Numbered from the stretch's first letter, positions 29,576 through 40,300 are shown. The stretch: 64,000 nucleotides of DNA from an uncultured Erythrobacter sp. (GCA_947501215.1 CANMUS010000001.1:62001-126000), one strand, 5' to 3'. Notes: generated by a model from the sequence alone, not told the origin. Translations and numbers: made by a program.

Positions 29576-31381
29576 ATGCCCATCTATTCCGCCCCGACCC
29601 GCGACACGCGCTTCATCGTGAACGAAGTCCTCGACCTCGGCAGCTATGGCAATTTGCCCGGTTTCGAGATGGCGAGCGCAGACGTGACCGATGCTGTAAT
29701 CAACGAAGGCGGGAAATTTTGTGCCGAGGTGCTCGCACCGCTCAACCAGTCGGGCGACCAAGAAGGCTGCACCAGGAACGAAGACGGCTCCGTCACCACG
29801 CCCAAGGGCTTCAAGGAAGCGTTCGACCTTTTCAACGAAGCAGGGTGGGGCACACTGTCCCATCCCGAAGAATTCGGCGGACAAGGCATGCCGCATGTTC
29901 TCGGCTTCGCAATGGAAGAGTTCATTTCCAGCGCAAACCAGGCCTTTGGCATGTATCCCGGCCTCACCAATGGCGCGATCTCGGCCTTGATCGCCAAGGG
30001 TACGCAGGAACAGAAGGAAAAGTACCTGCCGAAGATGGTGTCCGGCGAATGGACCGGCACCATGAACCTGACCGAGCCGCATTGCGGCACCGACCTCGGC
30101 ATGATCCGCACCAAGGCGGAGCCGCAGTCCGACGGCAGCTATGCCATCACCGGCACCAAGATCTTCATCTCGGCCGGCGAACACGACATGAGCGAGAACA
30201 TCATTCACCTCGTCCTCGCGAAGCTTCCCGGCGCGCCCGATAGCACGAAGGGCATTTCGCTGTTCGTGGTGCCCAAGTTCATCGTCAACGAAGACGGTAC
30301 GTTGGGCGAGCGCAATGGCGTGATGTGCGGTTCGATCGAGCACAAGATGGGCATTCACGCCAACTCGACCTGCGTGCTGAACTATGACGGCGCCAAGGGC
30401 TGGCTCGTCGGCGAAGAGAACAAGGGCCTCGCCGCGATGTTCATCATGATGAATGCGGCTCGTCTGGGCGTGGGCATCCAGGGCCTGAGCCAGGCCGAGG
30501 TGTCTTACCAGAACGCCGTTGCTTACGCGCTCGACCGTCGTCAGGGCCGTGCGCTGACCGGTCCGGCTGATCCCGATGCGCAGGCCGACCCCATTTTCGT
30601 CCACCCCGACGTGCGCCGTATGCTGATGGATGCAAAGACCTTCACCGAAGGCATGCGCATGCTGTGCCTGTGGGGAGCGCTGCAGGTCGATCTGACGCAC
30701 AAGGCGCAGACCGAGGAAGAGCGCGAGGAAGCCGATATGATGATCGGCCTGCTGACGCCGGTCATCAAGGGTTACGGCACCGACAAGGGCTATGAAGTCG
30801 CGACCAATATGCAGCAGGTTTTCGGCGGCCACGGCTATATCGAAGAATGGGGGATGAGCCAGTTCGTGCGCGATGCCCGCATCGCCCAGATCTACGAAGG
30901 CACGAATGGCGTGCAAGCGATGGACCTTTGCGGTCGCAAGCTCGCCCAGAAAGGCGGCGCCGCGATCCAGGCGTTCTTCAAGGTCGTCGGTGAAGATATC
31001 GCCGCGGCCAAGGAGGACCAGGCTCTCGCACCCATGGCCGAAGCGCTCGAGAAGGCACTCGGCCAGCAGCAGGCTGCGACGATGTGGTTCATACAGAACG
31101 CGATGCAAAACCCCAACCACCTCGGCGCGGGTGCGCATCACTACATGCACATCATGGGCATAGTCTCGCTCGGGTGGATGTGGCTTCGCATGGCGAAGAC
31201 TGCGGCGGCCGCTCTGGCCAGTGGCAGCGATGACAAGGCGTTTTACGAAGCCAAACTCGCCAGTGCGCGCTATTACATGGACCGCTTCCTGCCCGATGCC
31301 GGTGCGCTGCGCCGCAAGCTGGAAAGCGGTTCGGAAAGCATGATGGCGCTGGGCGAAGAAGCTTTCGCTACCGCTGCCTGA
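29576..31381 (+). CDS. Acyl-CoA dehydrogenase, long form with C-terminal extra domain
   Basis: FAD-dependent enzyme of fatty acyl-CoA beta-oxidation, 601 residues. A short N-terminal domain (MPIYSAPTRDTRFIVNEVL) precedes the acyl-CoA dehydrogenase core: MNLTEPHCGTDLG, EHKMGIHANSTC, QVFGGHGYIEEWG and RIAQIYEGTNGVQ with the probable catalytic Glu. The last 130 residues form the extra helical domain of DmdC-like and FadE-like long enzymes. The chain length of the substrate cannot be told. Downstream is a strong terminator. Confidence 0.94.
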   Translation: MPIYSAPTRDTRFIVNEVLDLGSYGNLPGFEMASADVTDAVINEGGKFCAEVLAPLNQSGDQEGCTRNEDGSVTTPKGFKEAFDLFNEAGWGTLSHPEEFGGQGMPHVLGFAMEEFISSANQAFGMYPGLTNGAISALIAKGTQEQKEKYLPKMVSGEWTGTMNLTEPHCGTDLGMIRTKAEPQSDGSYAITGTKIFISAGEHDMSENIIHLVLAKLPGAPDSTKGISLFVVPKFIVNEDGTLGERNGVMCGSIEHKMGIHANSTCVLNYDGAKGWLVGEENKGLAAMFIMMNAARLGVGIQGLSQAEVSYQNAVAYALDRRQGRALTGPADPDAQADPIFVHPDVRRMLMDAKTFTEGMRMLCLWGALQVDLTHKAQTEEEREEADMMIGLLTPVIKGYGTDKGYEVATNMQQVFGGHGYIEEWGMSQFVRDARIAQIYEGTNGVQAMDLCGRKLAQKGGAAIQAFFKVVGEDIAAAKEDQALAPMAEALEKALGQQQAATMWFIQNAMQNPNHLGAGAHHYMHIMGIVSLGWMWLRMAKTAAAALASGSDDKAFYEAKLASARYYMDRFLPDAGALRRKLESGSESMMALGEEAFATAA

Positions 31382-31402
31382 GGCGCGGACGGTCTTTGGT
31401 AG

Positions 31403-31430
31403 AAAAGGGGGCGTTTCGGTGCCCCCTTTT
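31403..31430. terminator. Bidirectional intrinsic terminator
   Basis: Perfect 10-bp stem AAAAGGGGGC (31403-31412) and GCCCCCTTTT (31421-31430) with an 8-base loop; a T-rich run GTTTTGTTG follows on the plus strand. It lies between the convergent acyl-CoA dehydrogenase and dienelactone hydrolase genes. Confidence 0.88.
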
Positions 31431-31467
31431 GTTTTGTTGTGAGACCAAATGCCTGATTGGTTAGGCG

Positions 31468-32178
31468 TCAGGTCCGCGGGTTGGAGAGCACCTCATCGAA
31501 CAGGCCGAGCATCGCCTGCCAACTTTGCCGATCGGCGCTGGCATTGAAGGCCGGATTGGGCGAGCCGTCGAGGCCGACCTTGGCGGTGAAGCCATGCCCG
31601 ACATTGGCATAGCTGTGGAAGTGCCAGTCGGCCCCGACCTGGTCCATCTCTTCCCAGAAGGCCATGACATGCGAGCGTGGCACCAGTTCGTCCCGATCGC
31701 CATGGCAAACGAGCATGCGCGCCTTCGGACGGTCCTGAGCCGGAAGTCGCGTGTCGAGCAGGCCATGGAAACTCGCTACTGCAAGCAGGTCCTGCCCGTC
31801 GCGCGCCATCTCGAGAACGGCCATTCCGCCGAGGCAAAACCCGATCGCCAAATGCGGCCCGTGCGGTGCCAATTCGCGTGACAGATCGAGCGTCGCACGC
31901 AGCCGCTGGCGCATGGCGGGCGGATCGCCGCGCAGTTTCTCGAGTGCGACGAAGGCTTCGTCAGGCGTTGAGGGTGCTTCGGGTCCGTAGAAATCGCCGA
32001 TCAGCACTTCGTAGGCCTCATCCACCAGCGCCCGGGCTTTGGCTTCGACGCCGGGCGTGGAGTTCATGAAGGTCGGGAAGACCGCCACTGCCGCCCGTGC
32101 TTGTCCCGCAGGCTTGCCGTGCAGAGCGACGAGCGGCGTGCCGTTATCGCCGTAGTCGATACGCTGGAGTTCGCTCAT
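31468..32178 (-). CDS. Dienelactone hydrolase family protein
   Basis: Alpha/beta hydrolase of 236 residues. GFCLGG carries the nucleophile, here a Cys in the G-x-C-x-G motif as in true dienelactone hydrolases; HGDRDELVP holds the Asp and YANVGHGF the His. The physiological substrate is unknown. The ATG at 32178 overlaps the cysK stop (ATGA), placing it last in the MFS-cysK-hydrolase set. An upstream open frame is antisense artefact. Confidence 0.9.
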   Translation of the reverse strand: MSELQRIDYGDNGTPLVALHGKPAGQARAAVAVFPTFMNSTPGVEAKARALVDEAYEVLIGDFYGPEAPSTPDEAFVALEKLRGDPPAMRQRLRATLDLSRELAPHGPHLAIGFCLGGMAVLEMARDGQDLLAVASFHGLLDTRLPAQDRPKARMLVCHGDRDELVPRSHVMAFWEEMDQVGADWHFHSYANVGHGFTAKVGLDGSPNPAFNASADRQSWQAMLGLFDEVLSNPRT

Positions 32179-33092
32179 TCGGGCAGGAAGTCCGGCACCG
32201 AGAGATAGCGCTCGCCCGTGTCGTAATTGAATCCCATCACGCGGCTGCCAGCGGGCAGGTCGGGCAGTTTCTTGGCGATCGCTGCAAGCGTCGCGCCGCT
32301 CGAAATGCCGACCAGCATGCCTTCCTTCGCCGCGCATTGCCGGGCCATCTCCTTGGCGGCCTCGGCATCGACCTGGATGGAGCCATCAATCGATTGCGTG
32401 TGAAGATTGTCGGGCACGAAGCCCGCGCCGATGCCCTGGATGGGGTGGGGGCCGGGCTGGCCTCCGCTGATAACCGGGGACTGGGCAGGCTCGACGGCGT
32501 AGGCCTTGAAACCGCTCCACTTCTCCTTGAGCACTTCCGCACAGCCAGTGAGGTGGCCTCCTGTGCCGACGCCTGTGATCATCACATCGATGGGATTGTC
32601 TGCAAAATCCTCGAGAATTTCCTGCGCGGTCGTGCGGGCATGGACTTTCCAGTTACTCTCGTTGTCGAACTGGCTCGGCATCCAGGCACCGTCGGTTTCG
32701 GCGACCAGCTCCTGCGCGCGTTCGATCGCGCCTTTCATGCCCTTTTCCTTCGGCGTGAGGTCGAAGGTCGCGCCATAGGCCAACATCAGGCGACGCCGCT
32801 CGATGCTCATGCTTTCGGGCATCACGAGGACCAGCTTGTAGCCCTTGACCGCGGCGGTCATCGCCAGGCCGATGCCGGTATTGCCGCTGGTCGGCTCCAC
32901 GATGGTGCCGCCCGGCTTGAGCTTGCCGGTCTTTTCGGCATCCTCGATCATGGCGAGGCCGATGCGGTCCTTGATGGAACCGCCGGGATTGTTCCGCTCG
33001 CTTTTCACCCAGACCTCGTGGTCGGGGAACAGGCGGGAGAGGCGGACGTGCGGTGTGCGCCCGATGGTGTCGAGAATGGAGTCGGCTTTCAT
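32175..33092 (-). CDS. cysK: Cysteine synthase A
   Basis: PLP-dependent O-acetylserine sulphhydrylase, 305 residues. PLP lysine in [12 protein letters not shown], substrate loop [10 protein letters not shown], phosphate-binding [10 protein letters not shown] and C-terminal [10 protein letters not shown] are all present. It makes cysteine from O-acetylserine and sulphide. Coupled by ATGA overlaps to the MFS gene upstream and the hydrolase downstream. Confidence 0.95.
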   Translation of the reverse strand: MKADSILDTIGRTPHVRLSRLFPDHEVWVKSERNNPGGSIKDRIGLAMIEDAEKTGKLKPGGTIVEPTSGNTGIGLAMTAAVKGYKLVLVMPESMSIERRRLMLAYGATFDLTPKEKGMKGAIERAQELVAETDGAWMPSQFDNESNWKVHARTTAQEILEDFADNPIDVMITGVGTGGHLTGCAEVLKEKWSGFKAYAVEPAQSPVISGGQPGPHPIQGIGAGFVPDNLHTQSIDGSIQVDAEAAKEMARQCAAKEGMLVGISSGATLAAIAKKLPDLPAGSRVMGFNYDTGERYLSVPDFLPE

Positions 33093-34402
33093 GGCATCTG
33101 CTCCTTGAGTTTTTCTTCCGGTGTCGGTTCTAGCAATTCTTCAGGCGGGTCAAAGGTCCGGGTTGTCCGCAGAACCGGGAACAGCTTGCTCCATAGCGCC
33201 ACCGTGACGATGGCACCGGCGCCTCCGCCGACCACGGCGATCACCGGGCCGAACACAAATGCGAGCGACCCCGAAAAGAAATCTCCGAACTCGTTAGAGG
33301 CGCTGATTGTCAGCAGGCTGACCGAGGAGACCCGGCCGCGCTTGTCGTCCGGAGTGTGCAGCTGGATCAGCGACTGGCGGATGTAGACGCTGAACATGTC
33401 CGCTGCGCCGACGATGAACAGCATGGCGAGGCTGAGCGGCATATAGGTCGACAGGCCGAAAACGATGGTCGCCACACCGAAGATCGCGACGGCCCACAGC
33501 ATCTTCGGCCCGACATTGGTCTTCAGCGGGCGGAAGGAAAACAGCAGCGCGGTCAAGGCAGCGCCGACGGCGGGAGCCATGGCGAGCTGGGCAAGGCCCG
33601 TCTCGCCGACCTCAAGGATGTCGCGCGCATAGACCGGGAACAGCGCAGTCGCCCCGGCCAGAAACACCGCGAACAGGTCCAGCGTGATCGCGCCGAGCAC
33701 CATCTTATTGCGTACGACATAGCGCAGGCCTTCAACCATCTGGTGGATCGGTCGCTTGTTCGCCTCGCGCGGGGGTTGCGGGACCTTGCCGATGAAGGAA
33801 ATCGCCGTGATCGACACGGCGAACAATCCGGCGGCCACGAGATAGGGCAGGGCAGGGAGGATCGCATAGGTATATCCGCCGATGGCCGGGCCCACGATCA
33901 TGCCGACCTGCCACGCGATGCTCGACAAGGCGATGGCATTCGGGAGAATGGTCTTGGGCACGAGGTTCGGGGCCAGCGCCGACAGGGCGGGCCCATTGAA
34001 GGCGCGCACCACACCGAGGACGATGGCGACACCATAGAGCCAAGCGAGCGACAGGTCTCCGTGCCACGTCAGGAAAGCCAACGCCGCTGCACATCCCAAC
34101 TGGGCCAGCATCGTCAGCCGCGCGATGTTGCGCCGGTCGAAATGATCGGCCGCCCAGCCCGAAAAGGGTGTCAGTACGAACAGCGGGAGAAATTGCAGCA
34201 GGCCGATCAGCGCGAGTTGGCCGGAGGACTCCGCCACGCTCATCCCGGCATCGCGGGCGATATTGTAGGTCTGCCATCCGATGATCAGCATCATCGCATA
34301 TTGCGCCAGCGTCATGCTCAGGCGCGACAGCCAGTAGGCGCGGAAATTCGCGATCCGGAAGGGCGAGCTATCGGGGGTGATTGCGGTGTCGGTCTGGCTC
34401 AC
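33089..34402 (-). CDS. MFS exporter (MFS_3 / EntS type)
   Basis: Twelve-helix major facilitator transporter of 437 residues. The loop [15 protein letters not shown] after helix 2 fits the MFS signature of the EntS/MFS_3 group, which exports siderophores or drugs. The substrate is not predictable. It is the first gene of a coupled set with cysK and the dienelactone hydrolase, which hints at a detoxification or sulphur-compound role but may be only packing. Confidence 0.88.
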   Translation of the reverse strand: MSQTDTAITPDSSPFRIANFRAYWLSRLSMTLAQYAMMLIIGWQTYNIARDAGMSVAESSGQLALIGLLQFLPLFVLTPFSGWAADHFDRRNIARLTMLAQLGCAAALAFLTWHGDLSLAWLYGVAIVLGVVRAFNGPALSALAPNLVPKTILPNAIALSSIAWQVGMIVGPAIGGYTYAILPALPYLVAAGLFAVSITAISFIGKVPQPPREANKRPIHQMVEGLRYVVRNKMVLGAITLDLFAVFLAGATALFPVYARDILEVGETGLAQLAMAPAVGAALTALLFSFRPLKTNVGPKMLWAVAIFGVATIVFGLSTYMPLSLAMLFIVGAADMFSVYIRQSLIQLHTPDDKRGRVSSVSLLTISASNEFGDFFSGSLAFVFGPVIAVVGGGAGAIVTVALWSKLFPVLRTTRTFDPPEELLEPTPEEKLKEQMP

Positions 34403-34413
34403 GCCAGACGCAT

Positions 34414-34449
34414 GGCAGGCGCGCCTCCCGATGGGAAGACGCGCCTGCT
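34414..34449. terminator. Hairpin between PilZ and MFS genes
   Basis: GCAGGCGCG (34415-34423) pairs with CGCGCCTGC (34440-34448), with an inner CCC/GGG extension and a small internal loop. No clear U-tract on the minus strand, so it may be a weak terminator or RNA-stabilising structure between the PilZ gene and the MFS operon. Confidence 0.45.
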
Positions 34450-34476
34450 TTGCGTGTCAGAATCAGATCTTGGCGG

Positions 34477-34815
34477 TCAGCGCAGTTTGCGCAGGCGCGG
34501 GTTCGGCTGAAGCTCGTCGATCAGGGCGAGGAAATCGTCCATCCGGATGATCCGCTCGAACTGGAACCCGGCGCGATTGTCGCGGGTCCAGATGACGTAG
34601 GATTCGATCCGTCCGATTACGGGCAGGCGGATGATGACCCGCTCGCCACGGCTGAGCCCGTCGGCATTGTCGACCATGAAGCCGTTTGCCGAGATATTGG
34701 CGATGTGGAGGCGCAGATCACCCTTGCCGAAGTGCTCGGCGATGACGGGGTGATCGACCGGGTGGCGCGCCATGCGCCGCTGGTCGGTTACGCTCAATTG
34801 TGCTCCGGCACTCAT
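34477..34815 (-). CDS. PilZ domain protein
   Basis: Single-domain PilZ protein of 112 residues. The c-di-GMP-binding motifs are visible: RRMARHPVD (RxxxR) near residue 13 and NISANGFMV (N/DxSxxG) near residue 40. It may therefore bind c-di-GMP and pass the signal to a partner. No effector domain is attached, and no neighbouring gene clearly names the pathway. Confidence 0.88.
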   Translation of the reverse strand: MSAGAQLSVTDQRRMARHPVDHPVIAEHFGKGDLRLHIANISANGFMVDNADGLSRGERVIIRLPVIGRIESYVIWTRDNRAGFQFERIIRMDDFLALIDELQPNPRLRKLR

Positions 34816-34926
34816 CTGTTGCGATCCCTCCGAAAAATTGATCGCAATCGGTATGCACCCGGAAAGGCTGATATTTGGTAAACCCGCCCGAAGGAATTGG
34901 CGCTCGCAAGGCGGCGAGCGCCGCGA

Positions 34927-36156
34927 TCAGCGCCGCAAAATCGCGTGTTTCTTCTTGCCCAGGCTGAGCTTGATTTCAGATTCAGTGTCAACGTTTACCA
35001 GAAAACCGGGATCGTCGACGACCGCGCCATCCAGCTTGACCGCACCTTCCGCGAGCTTGCGCTTGGCCTCGCCATTCGAGGCCGTGAAACCGAGCGCAGT
35101 TAGCGCAGCACCGATCCGCATGCCGTCGCTGCCGACCGAAAGCGTGGGCAAGTCCTCGCCCGATCCGCCACCCGCGAAGGTATCGCTCGCGGTCTGCGCC
35201 GCAACGTCGGCTGCCTCGCGTCCGCGAACTAGTGCGGTGACCTCATTGGCCAGCACCGTCTTCGCCTGATTGATTTCCGCGCCCACCAGTGCTTCCAGTC
35301 TGGCGATTTCGTCCAGCGGAAGATCGGTGAACAGCCGTAGAAAGCGCCCGACATCGCGGTCGTCGACATTGCGCCAGAACTGCCAGAAGGCGTAGCTCGG
35401 AAGCTGGTCCTCGTTGAGCCAAACGGCACCTGCTGCGGTCTTCCCCATCTTCGACCCGTCAGCGGTGGTGAGCAGCGGCGTCGTCAGGCCGAACAGCTCG
35501 CTGCCGTCCATGCGGCGAGCAAGCTCCATGCCGTTTACGATATTGCCCCACTGGTCGCTGCCGCCCATCTGCAACCGACAGCCATAGCGTTGCGCCAGCT
35601 CGCGGAAATCGTAGGCCTGCAGGATCATGTAGTTGAATTCGAGGAAGGTCAGCGGCTGCTCGCGGTCGAGCCGCAGCTTGACCGAATCGAAGGTCAGCAT
35701 GCGATTGACGGTGAAATGCGGGCCGATATCGCGCAAAAGCTCGATATAGCCGAGCTCGCTCAACCACTCGTCATTGTTGACCATCACGGCGTCGGTCGGC
35801 CCATCACCGAAAGTCAGCAGGCGCTCGAAGACCTTGCGGATGCCGGCGATGTTCGCGTCGATATCGGCATCGGTCAGCATCTTGCGGCTCTCGTCTTTGC
35901 CGCTGGGATCGCCCACCTTGGTCGTGCCGCCGCCCATCACGACGATCGGCTTGTGCCCGGCCTGCTGCAACCGGCGCAGCATCATGATCTGGACCAGGCT
36001 TCCGACGTGCAGCGATGGCGCGGTGGCATCGAAGCCGATATAGCCCGGCACAATGTCCTCGGCGGCCAGCGCGTCCAGCGCCTCGCCATTGGTGATCTGG
36101 TGGATGTAGCCGCGCTCTTCGAGCGTGCGCAGGAGGTCGGAGGAAAAGCTGCTCAT
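34927..36156 (-). CDS. tyrS: Tyrosyl-tRNA synthetase
   Basis: Class I synthetase, 409 residues. HIGH-type motif is HVGSL, the ATP loop KMGKT takes the place of KMSKS, and the tyrosine pocket includes [26 protein letters not shown]-terminal S4 RNA-binding domain ([20 protein letters not shown]) is present. Divergent from the DOMON-like gene. Confidence 0.97.
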   Translation of the reverse strand: MSSFSSDLLRTLEERGYIHQITNGEALDALAAEDIVPGYIGFDATAPSLHVGSLVQIMMLRRLQQAGHKPIVVMGGGTTKVGDPSGKDESRKMLTDADIDANIAGIRKVFERLLTFGDGPTDAVMVNNDEWLSELGYIELLRDIGPHFTVNRMLTFDSVKLRLDREQPLTFLEFNYMILQAYDFRELAQRYGCRLQMGGSDQWGNIVNGMELARRMDGSELFGLTTPLLTTADGSKMGKTAAGAVWLNEDQLPSYAFWQFWRNVDDRDVGRFLRLFTDLPLDEIARLEALVGAEINQAKTVLANEVTALVRGREAADVAAQTASDTFAGGGSGEDLPTLSVGSDGMRIGAALTALGFTASNGEAKRKLAEGAVKLDGAVVDDPGFLVNVDTESEIKLSLGKKKHAILRR

Positions 36157-36188
36157 GATGGAGCGCGCGCTAGCAGGTAAGAACGCCC

Positions 36189-36731
36189 GTGCAAACGCAT
36201 GAACTGGTGCCCCATCCGGCCTGTCCTCCGGCGAGCGTAAGCGCCGTTACGGCTCGGATCATCGGACGCGATGCCAATTGGCTGCGTGTCCGGTGGCGCG
36301 TCGAGGGCGTGCAAAAACTTGTCGTACCGAAGTGTGCGGGGCGCGGCCGTGCGGACGGCCTATGGCAGACCACCTGCTTCGAGATGTTTGTGAAGCCCAG
36401 AGGCGGCACGTCTTATCGCGAATATAACCTGTCCCCGTCGGAGCGCTGGAATGCTTACGCTTTCGACGCGCCTCGAAAGGGCATGCGAGAACTCCCCATG
36501 GCTCGCGGGCCCGATTGCACCATGCGGCCCGGCAGCAGCTTCGCCATCTTCGATGCGGCCATCCCCGCCGATGCCATACCGTCGGTCGATTGCGACTACG
36601 CGATGACCTGCGTCATTGAGGAACAGGGCGGCACGAAAAGTTATTGGGCGCTCTGCCATGCGGGCGATGCACCGGATTTCCATGAACCGGCTTGCTTCAC
36701 AGGCAAGCTTGCGGCACCCACCGCGCCATGA
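36189..36731 (+). CDS. DOMON-like domain protein
   Basis: A 180-residue beta-rich protein without signal peptide. It contains [38 protein letters not shown], typical of the DOMON-like carbohydrate/haem-binding fold found in sphingomonads (split here by reference to positions 58-95). It is the first gene of a coupled set: its stop overlaps the NamZ-like start as ATGA. Function is unknown; a ligand-binding role for sugars or haem is the family inference. Confidence 0.82.
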   Translation: MQTHELVPHPACPPASVSAVTARIIGRDANWLRVRWRVEGVQKLVVPKCAGRGRADGLWQTTCFEMFVKPRGGTSYREYNLSPSERWNAYAFDAPRKGMRELPMARGPDCTMRPGSSFAIFDAAIPADAIPSVDCDYAMTCVIEEQGGTKSYWALCHAGDAPDFHEPACFTGKLAAPTAP

Positions 36732-37930
36732 AATTCGGCATCGACCGCCTTCTGACCGAAGATGAACTGCGCGCCCCGCTCGAGGGCAAACGCGTATCGC
36801 TGGTGGCGCATCCTGCTTCGGTCACCGCGCAACTGCACCATTCGCTCGACGCGCTGATCGAACGCGGGGTCAACGTCACCTCGGCTTTCGGACCGCAGCA
36901 CGGGCTGAAGGGCGACAAGCAGGACAATATGGTCGAGACGGCGGACGAGACCGATCCCCGCCACAACATCCCGATCTTCAGCCTCTATGGCGAAGTCCGC
37001 CGACCGACCGGACAAATGATGTCGACAGCGGACGTGTTCCTGTTCGACCTTCAGGATCTCGGTTGCCGCATCTATACCTTCGTTACGACCCTGCTCTACC
37101 TGATGGAAGAAGCGGCGAAAGCGGGCAAATCGGTCTGGGTGCTCGACCGCCCCAATCCCGCTGGCGGCCCAGTGGAAGGCACGCTACTGGTTCCTGGACA
37201 AGAGAGCTTCGTCGGCGCGGCGCCCATGCCGATGCGCCACGGCATGACGATGGGCGAAATGGGCCACTGGTTCAAAACGCATTTCGACCTCGATCTCGAT
37301 TACAAGGTGATTGAGATGGTCGGCTGGAAGCCCGGTCATGCGGCCGGCTTTGGCTGGCCGGAAGACCGGGTATGGATCAATCCGAGCCCGAATGCCGCCA
37401 GCGTCAATATGGCGCGGGCCTATGCCGGTACCGTCATGCTGGAGGGAACGACACTGAGCGAGGGTCGCGGGACGACCCGGCCGCTCGAAGTGCTGTTCGG
37501 CGCGCCCGATGTCGATGCAGGCGGCGTTATGAAAGAGATGGAGCGACTTGCTCCTGCATGGCTTCGGGGCTGCGCTTTGCGCGAGTGCTGGTTCGAGCCG
37601 ACATTCCACAAGCACGCCGGGAAGCTCTGCAACGCACTGATGATCCACGCGGAAGGCCCGTTCTACGATCATCACGAGTTCCGACCGTGGCGGCTTCAAG
37701 CGCTGGCCTTCAAGGCGATCCGCAACCTCTATCCGGACTACGATCTGTGGCGCGATTTTCCCTATGAGTACGAGCTAGAGCGACTCGCGATCGACGTGAT
37801 CAACGGCGGGCCGAGTTTGCGCGAATGGGTGGATGACAGCGAAGCCGAACCCGGCGACCTGGAAAGCCTTGCCGATGCCGACGAAACTGTATGGCGCCAG
37901 ACAATCGCGCCGCACCTGCTTTACGGATGA
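36728..37930 (+). CDS. DUF1343 / NamZ-like exo-N-acetylmuramidase family protein
   Basis: DUF1343 protein of 400 residues, the family of Bacillus NamZ, which removes terminal MurNAc from peptidoglycan fragments. Landmarks: FGPQHGLKGDKQDNM, FDLQDLGCRIYTFVTTL, DRPNPAGG, and MLEGTTLSEGRGTTRPLE. No signal peptide is visible at the ATG chosen (36728), so this version should be cytoplasmic, perhaps in muropeptide recycling. Coupled on both sides (ATGA) to the DOMON-like and hydroxylase genes. Confidence 0.88.
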   Translation: MKFGIDRLLTEDELRAPLEGKRVSLVAHPASVTAQLHHSLDALIERGVNVTSAFGPQHGLKGDKQDNMVETADETDPRHNIPIFSLYGEVRRPTGQMMSTADVFLFDLQDLGCRIYTFVTTLLYLMEEAAKAGKSVWVLDRPNPAGGPVEGTLLVPGQESFVGAAPMPMRHGMTMGEMGHWFKTHFDLDLDYKVIEMVGWKPGHAAGFGWPEDRVWINPSPNAASVNMARAYAGTVMLEGTTLSEGRGTTRPLEVLFGAPDVDAGGVMKEMERLAPAWLRGCALRECWFEPTFHKHAGKLCNALMIHAEGPFYDHHEFRPWRLQALAFKAIRNLYPDYDLWRDFPYEYELERLAIDVINGGPSLREWVDDSEAEPGDLESLADADETVWRQTIAPHLLYG

Positions 37931-38889
37931 CCCAGGCAGCGCCGGATTTCGCCAGCCTCGTCGCCGAGGGCGATGCTCGCCTCGACGCTGGCGATCATCG
38001 GGCCGCTTCCGCTTACTATACCGCCGCCTTGAAACAGGCCGAAGCAGGCGCGCCCTATGATCGGCCCACAGCGCAAAGAGCCTTGCGGCGCTTGCAGGAC
38101 ATCGAGCAGGGCTATGTGCGCCATCTCCACGCCTCGCTCGAACGGCAAGGCTTCCCGCAATCGGAATGGCATCCCAGATTCGCGAAGAGTATCGCGATCA
38201 TGACCGGCCAGCTTCAGCGCGAAAACACCGGCGAGCAATATCTCCGGATGCCGACGACCTATTTCTATCCCGATCTGCCCTATGCGGAATATTACGATAC
38301 CGCTGGCTGGTCCTGGGTAGAAGAACTCGAAGCCTATACCGAGCAGATCGTCTCGGAAGCGAAAACCCTCATGGACGGCGGTGAAACTTTCGCGGCTTAC
38401 ATGAAGCGCACCAAAGACCGCCCACAGGGCAATTCGCACGGTCTGCTCGAGAATGACGATTGGAGCACCTTCGATCTTATCGATTCGGAGAAGCCGATCG
38501 CGGACCGGGTGAAGCTTTGCCCGCACACGTTTGGTGCGATTACCGACTTCGCTCCCCAGTGCCGGATACCCAAGCGCGCACCGACGATCATGTTCTCCCT
38601 CCTGAAGGCGGGTGCGCACATTCCCCCGCATACCGGGATGCTGAACCCGCGTCTCATATGCCACCTCCCACTGGTCGTGCCGGGTGACGGGGCCCTTCGG
38701 GTGGGTTCGGTCACGCGAGTTTGGGAGAAGGGTAAGCTGATGGTTTTCGACGACACGATCGAACATGAAGCCTGGAACCACTCGCAGACCGACCGCTTGG
38801 TCCTGATTTTCGACATCTGGCATCCCGATCTCGACGAAATCGAGCAGGCGCAAATCGCGGCGCTGTTCCACGCGGTGGACTCGTATTGA
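37927..38889 (+). CDS. Aspartyl/asparaginyl beta-hydroxylase family protein
   Basis: Fe(II)/2-oxoglutarate dioxygenase-like protein of 320 residues. A short helical, TPR-like N-terminus (EGDARLDAGDHRAASAYYTAAL) precedes the hydroxylase domain. Likely iron ligands lie in PPHTGMLNPRLICHLPL and in FDDTIEHEAWNHS; the Arg in LNPRL would bind 2-oxoglutarate. Bacterial members modify proteins or peptides, but the substrate here is unknown. Coupled to the NamZ-like gene by ATGA. Confidence 0.88.
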   Translation: MTQAAPDFASLVAEGDARLDAGDHRAASAYYTAALKQAEAGAPYDRPTAQRALRRLQDIEQGYVRHLHASLERQGFPQSEWHPRFAKSIAIMTGQLQRENTGEQYLRMPTTYFYPDLPYAEYYDTAGWSWVEELEAYTEQIVSEAKTLMDGGETFAAYMKRTKDRPQGNSHGLLENDDWSTFDLIDSEKPIADRVKLCPHTFGAITDFAPQCRIPKRAPTIMFSLLKAGAHIPPHTGMLNPRLICHLPLVVPGDGALRVGSVTRVWEKGKLMVFDDTIEHEAWNHSQTDRLVLIFDIWHPDLDEIEQAQIAALFHAVDSY

Positions 38890-39007
38890 ACCACCCCTAG
38901 GCACCAAACCCGACTTTCGATCGGTCGAAGAACCCTTGACGAAAGGCAATGGATAGGGTTGCTTGACCGAAAGTGACGGGCATACCCGCGCTTCGGGAGA
39001 GAATTTC

Positions 39008-40300
39008 ATGGCGACAGCGGCACCGACCGGCGCAGCGCAGAGTTCAGTGCGTGCCACCCTCTGGATTCTGTTGATCGTCTACATCTTCAATTTCATCGAC
39101 CGGCAGATCGTCAATATCCTGGCCGAACCGATCGCGCAGGACCTGGGTCTGAGCGATACGCAGATCGGCTTGATGACGGGCCTCGCATTTGCACTGTTCT
39201 ACACCGTCCTCGGCCTGCCGATTGCGCGCTATTCCGACAGGCCGACAACGCATCGACCGCGGTTGATTGCATTGGCCCTGGCAACCTGGTCGGCAATGAC
39301 CGCGCTGTGCGGGGTGGCGCAGAATTTTATTCAACTGCTTGTCGCCCGCATCGGCGTCGGTGTGGGAGAGGCCGGTTGCACCCCGCCGGCGCATTCGCTG
39401 ATTTCGGATCTTGTGCCGCCGGAGAAACGCAGCTCCGCTTTGGCGTTCTACGCGCTTGGAATCCCGATGGGAACGCTGCTCGGCATGCTCATCGGCGGCG
39501 TGCTCGCCGATTGGGTGGGTTGGCGCAGAGCGTTTCTCTTCGTGGGGATTCCAGGTGTGGTTCTCGCCCTGATTGTGTGGTTCGTCCTCAAGGAACCGCG
39601 CCGTAAGGACAGCCTCGAGGTTCTACGCCAGAGGGGCACCGAAGACGTGGTCCCGTTCTTCAAGGCGATGGGCAAGGTCATGCGCTCGCGCGCCTTCGTC
39701 CTGCTTTTATGCGCCGGATCGGCGGCGGCGTTTCTCGCTTATGGCAAGGTCACCTGGACGACGATCTTCTTCCAGCGGACCCATGGCATGACCCCGGGTG
39801 AGGTCGGCTTCTGGTTCGGCGTCGTGAACGGCGCAGCGGGCATCGCGGGAACCGTGCTCGGCGGCTGGCTTGCGGACCGCTTCGGCTCGCAGAACCGTCG
39901 CCACGTTCTTACCGCGCCTGCCATCGGTATGGCCGTGGCTGCCCCGATCGCGTTTCTCGCCTATCAGGCGCAGAGCTGGCAGATGGGCCTAATCCTACTC
40001 TTCGTGCCGACATTGCTGAATTCGCTGTATTACGGTCCGACCTATTCCGCAGCGCAAGGCCTCGTGCCGCTCCGCTCGCGGGCGATTGCCGCGGCCGTTT
40101 TGCTATTCTTCCAGAACCTGATCGGGCTGGGCCTCGGGCCGTTATTCTTCGGCATGCTGTCCGACTGGTTGCGCCCCGAATACGGCGAGGAAAGCGTCCG
40201 CTACGTGCTCTATGGCGCGGCCTTTCTCGGTCTCATCCCGGCATTCTTCTTCTGGCGGTGCAGCCTGCGTCTCAACGACGAGTTGGACAAGCAGGACTAG
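39008..40300 (+). CDS. MFS transporter, spinster-like
   Basis: Twelve-helix MFS protein of 430 residues with the spinster-type N-terminus (LLIVYIFNFIDRQIVNILAEPI) and VGEAGCTPPAHSLISDLVPP after helix 4. The start ATG at 39008 has GGGAGAG upstream. Substrate unknown; the group includes lipid, sugar-lipid and aromatic transporters. It follows the hydroxylase after 118 bases and might serve the same pathway, unproven. Its TAG overlaps the convergent neighbour within CTAG. Confidence 0.88.
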   Translation: MATAAPTGAAQSSVRATLWILLIVYIFNFIDRQIVNILAEPIAQDLGLSDTQIGLMTGLAFALFYTVLGLPIARYSDRPTTHRPRLIALALATWSAMTALCGVAQNFIQLLVARIGVGVGEAGCTPPAHSLISDLVPPEKRSSALAFYALGIPMGTLLGMLIGGVLADWVGWRRAFLFVGIPGVVLALIVWFVLKEPRRKDSLEVLRQRGTEDVVPFFKAMGKVMRSRAFVLLLCAGSAAAFLAYGKVTWTTIFFQRTHGMTPGEVGFWFGVVNGAAGIAGTVLGGWLADRFGSQNRRHVLTAPAIGMAVAAPIAFLAYQAQSWQMGLILLFVPTLLNSLYYGPTYSAAQGLVPLRSRAIAAAVLLFFQNLIGLGLGPLFFGMLSDWLRPEYGEESVRYVLYGAAFLGLIPAFFFWRCSLRLNDELDKQD

